From contig MNCI01011145.1 of NCBI GenBank assembly GCA_015680685.1, forward strand, positions 751,110-815,109: 64,000 nt of DNA, given 5' to 3'. Of this stretch, positions 1 through 11,699 are shown in pieces. The DNA is from Gnetum montanum (lineage: Eukaryota > Streptophyta > Gnetopsida > Gnetales > Gnetaceae). The translations under genes and the position numbers were made by a program. Under the pieces are notes generated by a model that saw only the letters and a program-made list of their open reading frames with translations, ran no database searches and was not told the DNA's origin. The stretch's first letter is position 1; each line of letters begins with the position of its first letter.

Positions 1-696
1 GAGAACATTAGTCAAATTTAGCTCATTGTCGTTGTTGACCAACATATTAGGCACTCTTATTTGAAAATCTTGTTAAAGGTCTTTTGTGAGATACAACAAA
101 TTTTGCATTTCTTATAGTGAATATGATGAATTGAAATAGTAATAGTAAGTTTAAGATAATGAGGAGATTCTAGGAGTTTTAATCCCACTTGAAAGTTTTT
201 CACTGTATTCATATTATCATGAGTAGACAATCAATGCCAGAGTTTCTTTGGTGTCTAGTTTAAGTGAAATGAGAGGAGGAAGGAAATTTATTAATGCCAT
301 TAAAAATTAAAGAAATCAAAGCAACGACTCCATTCTAAGAAATAAATACCCTTCTAATTTGTAATATAATCAACAAATGATGTTTTGTAAACTAAAAAAA
401 TCCGTTCACCAAACTTTAATTAAGGATTCCAAATAATACTTTGGATTTGATTTTGTCCAACACGAGCATTAAAATCCCGACAAAGAAAAATTTTACTAAG
501 GTTGGAGAATTCTACAATATCTTTACCTAAGTATTGAAAAGAATGCTCTTGTGAAAGATTAGCAAAATTTTAAATAGAAAAATCCCTTAGAACAAAATAA
601 CAAGAATTAAATACCTTGAACTTTAACCCATAAATATTGGTTATTATCATTAACTTTGTGCACCTTAATGAAATGATCTTTAGACATTTTAATTAA
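1..696. other. AT-rich stretch, nothing recognised
   Basis: No open frame longer than chance, no LTR end and no RNA gene could be supported. It is the left flank of the solo LTR insertion. Confidence 0.5.
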
Positions 697-701
697 ACAA
701 G
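697..701. repeat. Target-site duplication ACAAG, left copy
   Basis: ACAAG lies directly before the TGATGAG end of the solo LTR and recurs at 1487-1491 directly after its TCATCA end. A 5-bp duplication is what LTR-retrotransposon integrase produces. Confidence 0.8.
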
Positions 702-1486
702 TGATGAGTAGCGAGATACCCCTACACTAAACCATACGAATACGAGCGTAGCACACGCGATCCGGTCAAACTCCGCAGACTAAGTGCTTACACGCCCATG
801 GAACACTTAGGGTTAATCATTCGTTGTCTTCCCAGACTTGTAGTTGTTACAGTGTATGGTTAAGTAAGTTTGAGGTATATGATTTTTATAGCTTTTTATG
901 TTTTATCTCCTATGCTATTGAGTTGAAGGGTTGAGAAACTAATTGCTAACTCTAACTAATGAACTAAGTCTAAATTACCTAGCGTCAGCATCTGTTCCCA
1001 CTTACCATACACAGCCTGAACCGATGCAACCGTGGCTACCAAACGCTAATTGTTGTTGGGATCACCATGTGTAATGCACGTGCTCGAAGTGGTCGTATTG
1101 AGGTACTTAACTAGGAGGAAAGGGTTGAGAGAGAAAGCAGTAAATAACAAATAATAAATAATAGGTAATAAATAACAGTAATAAAATCCTATTCCATGCG
1201 TTGCAAGGTTTATCCGAAAAACTTGTCTTTATTGTCGTACACAAACTTGTGTTCAGGTACAATCAATGTTTGCTCAAATAAAGATTCGTTTTAGGCCTCC
1301 TACTGCGGGCACATGGAAAATATTTTATCTCTGGAGTGATCAATCTACCAGAGTTTCCCTACTGTCTAGCCTAGGATGAGGAAACAAGGGAGAGTCGCCT
1401 CTTATTTATAAATATGACGGTGCATCGCGATATCGCGTACGCGATATCACAGGGTATCGCAGCCTATGCGATATCGCATCTCATCA
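702..1486 (-). mobile_element. Solo LTR of the Athila-like palindrome-array family
   Basis: This 785-bp sequence is the reverse complement of an LTR related to those at 44771-45647 and 60530-61510. It begins TGATGAGTAGCGAG and ends CGCATCTCATCA, the inverted ends of the family. Recognisable blocks are the U5 end near 702-860 (shared AACACTTAGGGTTAA and TAAGTAAGT blocks), a TATA box near 1403 and CGATATCG palindromes at about 1425-1480. No internal gag or pol sequence adjoins either side and the flanks carry matching ACAAG duplications, so this is a solo LTR left by LTR-LTR recombination rather than a truncated element. Confidence 0.85.
1403..1410 (-). promoter_or_regulatory. TATA box of the solo LTR
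   Basis: TATAAATA on the minus strand, followed by AAGAGGCGACTC, matches the TATAAATAAGAGG block of the LTRs at 44919, 51191 and 60647. The palindrome cluster lies directly upstream in LTR orientation. Confidence 0.6.
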
Positions 1487-1491
1487 ACAAG

Positions 1492-3380
1492 CAATACCAA
1501 TTTCTTTTCTTTTCAAAGACCATTGCTGTGATGGTTACTTCAATCTCAAAAGCCAAGTATTCCAGTTTTGAGTATAATCTAGAGATACCCATTTCCTTAG
1601 TCACATGCCTAAGCTGCTTCTATAATCTTTTCCTGACACATTTTTTAAAGGACAATATTATATTAGATGCTTCCTATTCTAGGCCCATTCACCTATTTTA
1701 GTATTTTAAGAAATTATACATTATTTGAATATTTCCTCCAATAATTTGATTTGATGGTTTGAAGATATTTCATTCATGTATGAATGTATTGTTGTTTAAG
1801 AAACATAGCTTTGATTAAATATTTGAGTACATGAGCGTTGGGATCCAAGGAGATCCACATTCCCACCCATAAAATGTGCTCTTAAGTTTTCTGGATGTCT
1901 CTGAAGGCAAAGGCTCTCCTATTGGTAAAACCCTTATTATACTAGGAGGCATTTGTATCTTTTTCACACTTGTGTGTGAAAATGTTTTTGGAAGCATATT
2001 TGGAAGGCAGGCGAGAAAGCTAAAGTTCGGTAGGACCTCATGAACATCCTATTATCCTTCTACCTTGTGGTTCTCTTCATTGGTGTCAAAGTGGTCAAGA
2101 AATTGAGAGAACTCTTTGCAAAAACGAAGACTGCCAAAATGTATTATGCTCTTCCCTAGGCTTTTTAACTTGTTCTGCCACTATTGTTTGGTTTTAAATC
2201 TTTGTGATTGCTTGGTTAGGTAGCGATAGAGGCTTGCCTCTACACATTGTTAATATATGCAATGATGGGATTTTGATGGATTGCTACCTAATCCCTGTGA
2301 TTTCTGTTTTCTCTGCTTCCCATGCTATGGCATGGTGGCTCAGGGCTCCCCATATCACACTACCTCTAGCATTGCGGTCTTTGGCTTCTATGCCTTACGA
2401 AATCTATTTTCAGGATTCAACTTTTACTAGAACCGTAAGTTTTTGTGTCAGCAATGACAATGCTAAATCTCCAAAATGCTTATTTCTTTATAATTATACT
2501 AGAGGAATGCATAAAAACTAGTTTTGGTGAGAAACTAGCCTTGGTAACTCACTAAAGATGTGTTTAGCTGAAGATAGTTTACCTGTATTATGGACATCCT
2601 TGTAGGTATGAATAATCATAGTCAAAGTTGTCTCGATCAAGAGAGTAATATAGTTGTAAGCATCATTTATAGCTTCGAATTATTGTTTGCGATTTTTGTT
2701 TTTAAGGTGTAGTAATATACATAAGGTTGTGTGCCTAGCAATAATTAAGTAGAGTTATAAACATTGGTTATAGTTTTGAATTGTTTGCGAATGACAAAGT
2801 CAGCTTCTATATACATACATTGGTTTTTGGTTTGAGTTGGTTTGTGTTTTGCAAACCCATTTGATACTCAGAACTCAAAGTTATTTATCGAGGTTAGTCG
2901 AGCATTACTTGATCTTCGAGCACTACCTACCCCCTGCTTTCCCTTCATTTCTTCTGTGCACACAACCCTAATTGAGGCTCAAGGCTCTGGGGTAGGGTTC
3001 TAAGAATCTAAACACATTATTCCACTTTGTTTGAGTCGTATTACTCCAAACTCCAACTTTGTAACTGAAATGTTAACACATTATTGTCAAGGAACACATT
3101 GGCACACTGTCCCACCCGCTAGGCAATGAAGTGCATTGATCAATCATCACGTATCATTTCATTATTGAATGGAGAAGTTTTGGGCAATTACATACTCCAT
3201 GTGGTCGAAACCAAGAAAGATTAAAAGAATGTCTTGTAGCCATAGTGACATACCTAACAAACAATAGAATGGCCCTCCACTTCCCAAGCATAAAATTGAC
3301 AATTTAACATCCCTGTTACTTATAGTTGAAACATGCGATATTGTTAGTGATTTCATTACAACTATGTAAAATTTTAGCAA
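1492..3380. other. Unassigned region with weak open frames
   Basis: Open frames of 60-105 codons occur on both strands (for example 2204-2521 plus and 1815-1997 minus). None shows a domain I recognise and none is supported by neighbours. Composition near 1990-2420 is slightly less AT-rich than the flanks, which could mark a decayed gene, but no product can be named. Confidence 0.3.
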
Positions 3381-3399
3381 TTCTTGATATGGCTTTGCA

Positions 3400-4900
3400 A
3401 TTTTTTTTTCAAGTGCAATGATAGACCAAGTGCTACATTACAAAGTTTTATTCAAGTAGTTATAAAGGATTGATAAAAAATCTTGAACAAACATTAAAAA
3501 TTTACAAAATTTGCAAGGTCTTTAAAATTTTCATGGAAGAGTCTATTTTTTCTTGGTAGTGATGGCTCCTCTTATCTTAATGGCTTTTTTATAATTTTGT
3601 TGATGCTCCTCTTTGCATGTTAAAGTGGTCAAGGATGACCCTAAACTTTTTATTATCAATTCATGGATTACCAACCTTCTACGTAAGATCCATAAGTTTA
3701 GGTGTGATTGGGACTTTCCATAGACATGGCATGGAAGGAAACATCTTATTTACCTAGACAAACTAGACAGTGAAATTAATGTGTTCAAATTCAAACTCCC
3801 TTAATTAGTCCTTAGCTTTTTGGTAATCTTCCATCCTCTTCGCTAGGTTCTAAATAATGTTTCATTGTTTAGTAAATTTTAGTTATAGAATCTCCAACTT
3901 CACATTCATAACTTGTAGCTTTTTCTTGGTTTGATCATGGACTTGACTCTCACATTTGCAGACTGTGACTATGGTGGTGACTTGTTTCTCTACCTTTTTT
4001 TTTGGGTTGGCTAGTTATTAATATGGTAATATTGGCATATTGAAGGTTAGCTAGTTTCATGTAGTGTGTCATCTTCTTGATCAATAGATCCTTCATCTTA
4101 ATTTTGGTTTAATTAACCACATTGATTCGACTGAAAATGCTCTACTAGATAATGTGAAATGATTGTTGCAATGTAATGGTCAATTGGATCTAGACCATTT
4201 AGATCTCCTTCTATAAGCTAACTTGATCTTGATAATGTTTCTTGAATACTTTCTTCTTTGTAGCTTCATTTTTTAGGTCTCGATGTTGGTCATGGATTGT
4301 TGTTGAATCACTTGAACTTTTCCATGGAAAGTTTTTGATTCTCCTTAGCTAACCTCTTTATGTCCAAATTTGCCTTGATATGTTTTTCTTAAAGACAATT
4401 CAAGCTTACTTTTATCGATTTTTTTTCTTTTTCTACTTGAGTTAATCTCTAGTTTTTTGTTGATAGGTCTCTATTTTCTTCCTCTAACATGTCAATGGTC
4501 TTTTTTAGTTCATGTAACTTTACATTGGCCATTGATGCATTCCATGTTGTCTTTCCTTCCTCCATTTTTGTCTATTGTTGCTTAGCCACCAATTGATTGA
4601 TTTCATCTTGAGCTAAGTTGCTCTAGGATGATGAACCATAGTGTGTTATCTAGATGAGCACATAGTTGGATGTCTTCATCCTATAGTTTTTGAATATTCA
4701 ACCTAGTTTGTTTTTGTTGGGCTTTAGATAGTAGTAGTTTCCCCTTGGTTGCAATTAGCTCAGACTATATTATAGCGACATCTTTAGGATTGACAAATAT
4801 GTTTTCAATGGTCTACCCTATCTACAATAGTTTGTCTAATGTATCCTCATGTCGCTCAATGGTCATGCTTCCCTCTTTTTAGATGCTTATCTTTGCAAAT
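3400..4900 (-). pseudogene. Relic of a coiled-coil ORF, possibly a retrotransposon 3' ORF
   Basis: Minus-strand translation, broken by many stops and frameshifts, gives Lys/Glu/Gln/Leu-rich stretches with heptad-like spacing. Examples are ELIATKGKLLLSKAQQKQ near 4700-4760 and HELKKTIDMLEEENRDL near 4450-4530. The style resembles the coiled-coil 3' ORF of element A at 41591-44281, but I could not align the two in detail. It may be that ORF from another copy, or the tail of an unrelated gene. No RT or integrase was seen next to it. Boundaries are approximate. Confidence 0.3.
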
Positions 4901-5053
4901 TAGGATTAAGAACTTAGAAAGGGGGTTGAATAAGTTCTCCAATTTTAAGTCAACCTTTTCACATAAAACACACCAAAAATTATGTGGTTTCCCAACTTGG
5001 TTAGTCCATGCTCAAAGGGTATTCCTTGCACACCTTTGGACTTTGTTTCTTCC

Positions 5054-5253
5054 AAAATGTGGTTTATAGGATACCATAACCTTTCCAAGATTTGAGCTCT
5101 GCTATGGAGAGTTTTGTCGCAAAATCTCTCAACCCTGCGAGGTCCTGACAAGCTCAAAATGTGGTTTCAAGGATCTCACAACTTGTACAAAATTGAGCTT
5201 TGCTTTGGAGTGTTTTGACGCTACTCAATCCCATAGGATCCTGACAAGCTCAA
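5054..5253. repeat. Two-copy tandem repeat of about 100 bp
   Basis: AAAATGTGGTTT opens both copies (about 5054 and 5157) and GACAAGCTC closes both (to about 5156 and 5253). GAGCTCTGCTATGGAGAG / GAGCTTTGCTTTGGAGTG matches internally. The copies are clearly diverged. Confidence 0.65.
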
Positions 5254-5550
5254 AACAGATGCCTTCTTGCAAGAAGCACATCAAACCCATAGGGTAATAA
5301 AGAAAGAGAAAGAAAATCAAGCAATGGGTGTAACTCAAATTATAGGTCCTTGTGCTTTGAAGCACATGTACTACAAACAATCAATTAAATGATGTGACAA
5401 TGAAGTAGAAAAGTACAATAGCATAGAATAGAAAATGCTTGCTTTGATGTTGATAGTTCTCACATAATCTCCAAGAATTTGATGTTTTCTTATAGCTTCA
5501 AAGTTTCTAAAAAGACCTTAGAATTATTGCAACAACTACCCAACAGCTAA

Positions 5551-5680
5551 TGTAGACATCTCTCTCAAAGTTGTGATATCTACTTGAGATTTGCCTCAAT
5601 TTTGGAGAGATGTCTCCTTGGAGAATGGGATGTCTCTTGGGAGATGTCTATTCTACAATGGAGATGTCTCCTAAAAACAA
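5551..5680. repeat. Cluster of GAGATGTCTC-like palindromic motifs
   Basis: GACATCTCTC, GAGATGTCTCC, GGATGTCTC, GAGATGTCTA and GAGATGTCTCC occur within about 130 bp. The core GAGAYRTCTC is self-complementary. It may be LTR regulatory sequence of the surrounding element relic; function is unknown. Confidence 0.5.
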
Positions 5681-5799
5681 TAAAGATCTCTTCAACTTTT
5701 GGTTGCTTGTTGTAGATTTCATTTTGACACCTTGTTTTCATTTCCTTGAGTCTCATTCATGCCCTACAAGATTAACATACATACAACCAAATTATGTTT

Positions 5800-7080
5800 T
5801 TCATTTTTCTTAAGGTTTTAACATATCAAAAGGACAACAATCTTCCTCTTTTTGGTGATGTCCAAAACTTGAGAAAATGGTTGAGTAATTATGCAATTTA
5901 AATGATAGTAATTGATCATAATGTTTTAAGACAATTTTTGATTGTAGGGAAAGTTATCACTAGGATAGGGCTCTAGGGCTTAAGGCACAAGGTAGAGATC
6001 AAAAGAGATAAAAAAAAAAGGATCTCCAAGATACTATCCAAGGCAACAACCTATCTTCATAATGTCATACTAACAATACATAAGCATGTTAAACAATTGT
6101 CAATACATACAATCGTAGATATATTCATAACCATGTACAACAAGGTATCCATAATTAGATTTGTGAAAATGTGATAGGCCAAAAATTCTCCCCCTTTTTA
6201 GATATCATCAAAAAGGAGGGATCACTTAAAGATCCTAACCATTAACCTTAGTTACATCATCTGAATCCTCATTCGAAGTAGCCGTAGCATGAGAAGGTCT
6301 ACATGTCTCCTCCTAATCATTATCATTGCTAACACTAAAGTTAGAGACATGATGCTCACTGTCATCATTCACAAAGTGTAGCTGGATTGAAGCTCTCCGT
6401 GGATGAAGTTGCACTTGAAATCGAGATGAAACTGGTGGATCTTGCTATGATGGAACTTGCTAAGAGGAGGAGGAAGCAACATTCCTTTGATAAGTGATGG
6501 GATCGACAGGTCTCTACTGAGAGGTAGTCCTAAAGATGCTCTCCATAGCGTGTTGCTCAAATGTCATCGGAGCATCATCTATATAATGGGAATTGGGTGC
6601 AACCTGCATGAGATCAGGAAGCTCCCCCTGGACACGTGTTGGTGGGGCATCAAGCTCATCTAAAATGAAGGCATTTCCCGAATTGTATGCTTGGGAAGGC
6701 CTAACTATTGTTGAATGTCTAGGTGGGGTAGGAAGGTCCTCCTTATTATTTGAGATGGGAGGAGTGGTGATTTCTTCAAACTGCTGTCTGTTAGAAGGAA
6801 GGGATACAACAATTGCATTCATTCTCTTACAAAGGTAAGAAAGATTCCTACGAATCATCCCTAAGGTATGAGCAAATGGCATGAGCATCTTCTTCAACAA
6901 ATATTTCATTTGGTTGCTAGCTAATTTGGACCTTCTCAACTGAGGAGAGGCCTAAGAAAGTGATGTAGATCTCTTCTTTTGAGATTTTTGAGGCCTAGTG
7001 TTGGTTTCTACTTCTTCAACATTCCACACATTCTTTGTTCTCCATTTTCCTTAAGGTTTTGACATACCAAAAGGTCGACA
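5800..7080 (-). mobile_element. Possible Sirevirus-like copia relic, 3' part
   Basis: On the minus strand near 6185-6205 the sequence reads AAAAAGGGGGAGAA after a TTTTTGATGATATC block. This resembles the polypurine motif AAAAAGGGGGAGA described for Sireviruses. An open frame lies upstream in that orientation (6514-6939). A block of about 35 bp ending AAGGTTTTRACATAYCAAAAGG occurs at both 5811-5833 and 7051-7073. No RT or integrase was recognised nearby, so the assignment rests on the polypurine motif and should be read as tentative. Confidence 0.3.
6514..6939 (-). CDS. Hypothetical ORF, 141 codons, possibly retroelement-derived
   Basis: The frame is open for 141 codons on the minus strand, and the frame 6369-6560 continues nearby. 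The product starts basic (MRRSKLASNQMKYLLKK), then becomes Pro/Ser/Thr/Asn-rich with a TPPISNNKEDLPTPP stretch and an acidic tail. There is no zinc knuckle, signal peptide or catalytic motif. It lies just upstream of the polypurine-like motif at about 6195, so it could be the distal ORF of a copia element. I do not recognise the protein. Confidence 0.25.
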   Translation of the reverse strand: MRRSKLASNQMKYLLKKMLMPFAHTLGMIRRNLSYLCKRMNAIVVSLPSNRQQFEEITTPPISNNKEDLPTPPRHSTIVRPSQAYNSGNAFILDELDAPPTRVQGELPDLMQVAPNSHYIDDAPMTFEQHAMESIFRTTSQ

Positions 7081-7302
7081 TAATGAATCTATAAGCAAAG
7101 GTTACTACATCCCTATTTCAAGTAGGCTACTAAAAGACAAACCAAAGAAGACATGGGAAAAAAATAAATGAAGATGATTTGAAAAACCTACAAATAAACA
7201 AAGATCTAGCTCTTCATAGAGGCAAATGCCGAAAAAAAGCTCATGTAGCTGACCCTATTTTATTGGGACAAGGTTAGGATGATGATGATGAGTAGCAAAG
7301 AA
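7081..7302. other. Short unassigned spacer
   Basis: Nothing recognised between the possible element relic and the first copy of the large duplication. Confidence 0.4.
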
Positions 7303-8222
7303 TTAGTAACATGTATTCTTATAATATTGCATAATAGATATTTTTAGAAAAAATAACAAATCTTTAGCCAATGTTGCATGAACTATTCAAGTTACCAATG
7401 TTAGTTTTAAGCAATTATATAGAAGTTGTGTTTATCACATAAATATTGGACACATCTATTGTACTTAATACTTATGCATTTTATTTAAGTCAATTTTTCT
7501 TATAGGTCCTTTGGGTTTATACAAGTATAATAAAAATATCAATTCCAATTTTAGATACTTTAAAAGAATTATAAAAGAATATAACAATGTCTAAAGACAT
7601 ATAACTAACATGATTAATAACAATGGGGATCCTAATATAGTTTGACTATAGGTAGATCTTAACACATGTAGCCAACATGATATATTAGAAGAATTAAAAA
7701 AATATAAAGATGTTTATAGTATAACTTGAATTAGCAACTACTTTTCTAGTAAGACAATGAGCTAACCACTTGAACCACCTATCAATGGTTACATGATTGA
7801 TAATAGTTGGGACAAGGGTTAGACTTTGAAGTAATTAATGTCTATCATAGGGTAGTTTTTCTATAAAATTAATTTAAAATAAATTTTTTTAATAAAATGC
7901 ATTTTTGACAAAAATCCTAAAGTAACCCATCATCCTCCTATACTGTGAAATGCAATCATAATTTGTGTTTGTTAAATATATTTGTTGGAGTGCTTGCCAA
8001 TTTCTATGCTTGGTTAGGGATATTAGAACCTTAAAAAATGACTATAAGTATGCCCTAAGATATATAGCGAACATTATATGTTAGAAGAATTATAAAGGAA
8101 TATAGAAATATCTTAAGTGTTATTTTAACTAGTAACCTTTTGTTTAACAAGACCTTAAACTAAGCACTTAAGCCACCTATAACTAGCGAGGTTTAATAAT
8201 AGTATTATAGAAACATAAATAA

Positions 8223-8310
8223 AATATTAGCTTAGTGTTAAGACCTTTGATTTGGAAACTTAATGGTATTAGTTTGAAGTGGTAGGCAATATTGGGGGGT
8301 TGGAACATGA
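8223..8310 (+). repeat. tRNA-like SINE fragment
   Basis: TATTAGCTTAGTGTTAAGAC followed by TTTGATTTGGAAACTTAA matches the 5' half of the repeat at 14482. The A-box-like core TAGCTTAGTGT differs from TRGCNNAGTGG only at its last base. Confidence 0.45.
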
Positions 8311-8321
8311 AATAATTGAAA

Positions 8322-8415
8322 TATAGGTATACCTTAAGACATATAGTCTAATCGAACTTATACCTTGGAGCTTTCAAATCAAGAATTTTACCATTAAGTT
8401 AACATTTCATTATTT
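8322..8415 (-). repeat. SINE-like fragment, minus orientation
   Basis: ACCTTAAGACATATAGTCTAATCGAAC, then CTTGGAGCTTTCAAATCAAGA, is the reverse complement of the repeat family seen at 14482 and 22382-22506. It lies tail to tail with the plus copy at 8223. Confidence 0.4.
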
Positions 8416-8888
8416 ATTTATTTATAATACTAAATTATAAAGTTCTAATTTGACTATATGTCTTAGGAGTAAATATTGTTAAAAAAATATTTTGGGTTCC
8501 AACATAGTGTAATGGAAACTTTATAAATTATCTAAGCATCTTCATAACTTATTTCAATTGATCAAATCACAAGTCTTAGAGAAGTTTAGGAAGAAGCTAA
8601 ATATTTTCTTATGTGGATCCTTTTCCTCTATTAATAAGATATTTTAAAATGAGGAGAAGAAGAGGGTGTCAACCCTAAAAATAATATTAATAATAAGCAA
8701 AATAATCAGAGTACATCACATGCTCAACACTAAGTAGAAAATACCAAGATCAACATGAAAAAAATTTCTAAGTTTAGGGATGTCTACTCAAGTATATAAC
8801 CTTATAATTAATGCTTTGAAAAATAAAATAAGAAATATTAATTATTTGTAGGAAGGATGGTCTTGGTCTTAATAACATTTGTAACAAT

Positions 8889-9016
8889 GAGGTATTAGCC
8901 TAGGGATAACTCTTGATTTGGAGACTTTAAGTCATGGGTTTGATTTTGGTAGACAATGCTAACTTATAGAGTTACATGTGAACTATATATGTTGGGGTTT
9001 ATCTATGTTTTAATTA
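8889..9016 (+). repeat. tRNA-like SINE copy (duplication copy 1)
   Basis: GGTATTAGCCTAGGGATAAC, CTCTTGATTTGGAGACTT and GTCATGGGTTTGATTTTGG form a tRNA-like head. The tail ATATATGTTGGGGTTTATC matches the copies at 14482 (plus) and 22506 (minus). It is orthologous within the duplication to 14482-14610. Confidence 0.5.
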
Positions 9017-10128
9017 CTTCAAGATTTAACACCCCTAACAATATTTGCATCATTCTAAACATTTGAGCTTGAGTTTAAAGAGCTAAAGAATTTGAGATAC
9101 TAATAGAAAACAAGTTTTGATGAAATACCAACTTTAGCTAAATCATAAAATAAAATTCAATAGAAAATGATAGTGCATATATTGTTCATTACAATTATCC
9201 TTACATCAAGAATCTTTGCCATTAGCTATACTCCACTTGTTAATATAAGTTTTAATATTTAAATTAACAGTATTCTTTTTAGATGAGGAAAAATTTATGT
9301 TAGGAGCTATTTGTCTAGATTGATAATACAAGAAAAAACTGATCACATAAACTTTTGTTTTCTCTAATTTCTTTATTGTCATTGATCATTCTTAAAATCG
9401 ATAGTAAGTTAATTTTTCACATCTTAAACTTCAAATTGTTTTTTCCTATCCTTAACTTCAATATGTTTTTGCATTTTATCAACTTCATACATTTTTTTTT
9501 CTAATCTTGAGTAGAAAAGAATAAATATTAAACAAATGTCCTTCATGATGATAAAAGTTACATGAACTTTAACATATTTTTTCTTTTCTTTATCTTTTTT
9601 CTTGAGGATAAAAGAACAAACATTAAAAAAATATCATTCACAATAATAAAAGTTACAAGAATTAGAAAAATTATAACATGTAATTAGTTGAATATAAGTC
9701 TTCCTATTTGCTTGCAATACCAATTCCTTTTTACAATTAAGAAGATTGATTTCAAAAAATAAAAAATTAGACAAAACATTTTTTGAAAACCAAATGGTGT
9801 GGAAATAGATTCCATGTACTTAATGGAATTGAACAAACTAATAAATTGCTACTTAGCTTTATTTATGGAAGATTGAATAGCTTGAAAGAACATGAACTTT
9901 TAGAATACTCTTTAGATTGGGTATCAAAATCTTATATTCATTTATGAATGATTAACACTACATGCTTACATATAAATGATTGTAGGATACGTTGCATTAT
10001 CAAAGCATTACCTAGCTTAAACAACAAAATAAAAATAAAAAATGAAAATAGTACGTTGCATGAATGGCTTGAATGTTCTACTTTTGCATTAAATCATTTA
10101 ATTATGAAGTGAAGCTTCAATTAAACGA

Positions 10129-10304
10129 CAGGTAATTCAAAATTTGAATTGTTGAGCAAGATTAATAACCAATGACTCATATACATCACAACAAAGAATG
10201 AAATTCAGTGTTTTAGCTACGTCAACATCTCTAGAAGAAGATGTTACAAGTTTTTTCTCACTAGCTTGTAAATGTTCATTTTCAAAACAAACAAAATTTT
10301 TTGC
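10129..10304 (-). pseudogene. Short open stretch conserved between duplication copies
   Basis: On the minus strand about 55 codons stay open, including ENEHLQASEKKLVTSSS and CDVYESLVINLAQQ. Copy 2 (about 15720-15890) encodes a similar stretch (ASEQKFVTSSS, YDDLY, SLVVDLAQQ) with one stop and a frameshift. This could be a relic exon, but retained similarity alone is weak evidence because the noncoding DNA around it is also similar. No family is recognised. Confidence 0.2.
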
Positions 10305-10879
10305 ATTAATAAAAAAAGTAGAAATTTTAGTATTGGTTCAAGATTGGGAGAAATTTAGAATAAATTAAATTTGATGAATAAAATTGAAAGAGAGAAAAGT
10401 TATGTTCACTAGGAAAAAATTAGATAGATAACATAGTAAGGTAGCAACCTTCCTAGAGAAGAGTACCATGCTTTTACAATTACTTTTTTACTTAAGGAAA
10501 ACAAATATTTTAAAATGATTATTTGGTCTAAGATAGAAAGGTGCTATTTAAATTCTTTGTGTATCTTATTTTCTTTGGCTTATCTTCTAAGCATATATTT
10601 TAGATAGTTCTTAAAAGCTTAGCAAAAGTATCATTGATTACAATTGGCCTATAATTATTTAGATTAAATTAAGCCCCATTTTAAAAGAACATAACTAACT
10701 TAATTTTCCATTATTCCTTTCTAATTTCACTTGCATAGTTAATTTTAACTTTTTTAAAAGCCATTCGATAGTAATGGTCCTTCATATTTAAGCATTTCTC
10801 CCTACAAGTTGTTTGGTTTTTTTAAAAATAAATTATTAAGTCTCCATAAACCTAAAGGATTTGTTAAATAAATAAAAAA

Positions 10880-11030
10880 TGATCATTATCTAGAGACTTA
10901 ATGCTCATCCCACCAAGGTAGGATCTTGCAAGGGTTAGTGGAGGAGTGAAAGCTCAACCTCTTTTGAGTAGCTACACATCGACGTCTTTGAGAAAGAAGT
11001 ACCTTATTATAAAGTTAGAAAAAACCAAGA
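10880..11030 (+). repeat. Dispersed repeat R2, copy 1
   Basis: The pattern is GATCATTATCTAGAG, then AATGCTCATCC, AAGGTAGGATC, GGGTTAGTGGAGGAGTGAAA, CCTCTTTTGAGTAGCTACA and a tail GAGAAAGAAGTACCTTATTA. The same order recurs at 12336, 16770 and, inverted, at 22605-22765. Confidence 0.6.
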
Positions 11031-11699
11031 CCACAACAAAGTATAAATAATTAAGAGAAAATCAACTAGACATCAAAAGTTATTTTGATGAAAGGAAAGT
11101 GAGTCCCAAACCCTTTTTAAACCTTGGTAAATGATGAGACAATGCAACTCCATTAATCATCATCACAATAAATACATGTGATTGTCTACACAAGAAGTTA
11201 TTTCAAAATCTATTTGATGATATTTCATGACTTATCCATCTTTTATTGGATCATCCTCACATTTTTTAAACCTTTAACAAAGTCTTCTAGATCTTTCTAA
11301 ATTCATCTTAAGAGTTTTAATAATTGCCAATATTTTAAATTGTTTTAATTATTGACACTTATATTTTAATATTGAATAAACTATCCATAGTGACATTGGT
11401 GTCTCTAACAAAAGCAACTTCATGTATGAAGCAAGTACCTTGACAATATTGTTATAGACTCTTTCTACTAAACTTATCAACGTCTCTATTAACAATAATT
11501 ATTCTACCATCTAGTTGGAGTGTACGTTGATGGAATTTTTTTTGTATTCCTACTTTGTTGGAATTTCAATAGCTTGCTTGTAAAGTTTATTAGAAAATTC
11601 ACTAAATATTTGTTTATCAAAGCTTTTAAACCAAAATATAGTAAACGTGGACTTGTTTGAGGACAAACAGAACTTAAGGAAGGTAAATTATCACATCCC

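Noticed and set aside
1414-1701. 95-codon open frame on the plus strand
   Set aside because: It crosses the right edge of the solo LTR and its target duplication, so it is a chance frame.
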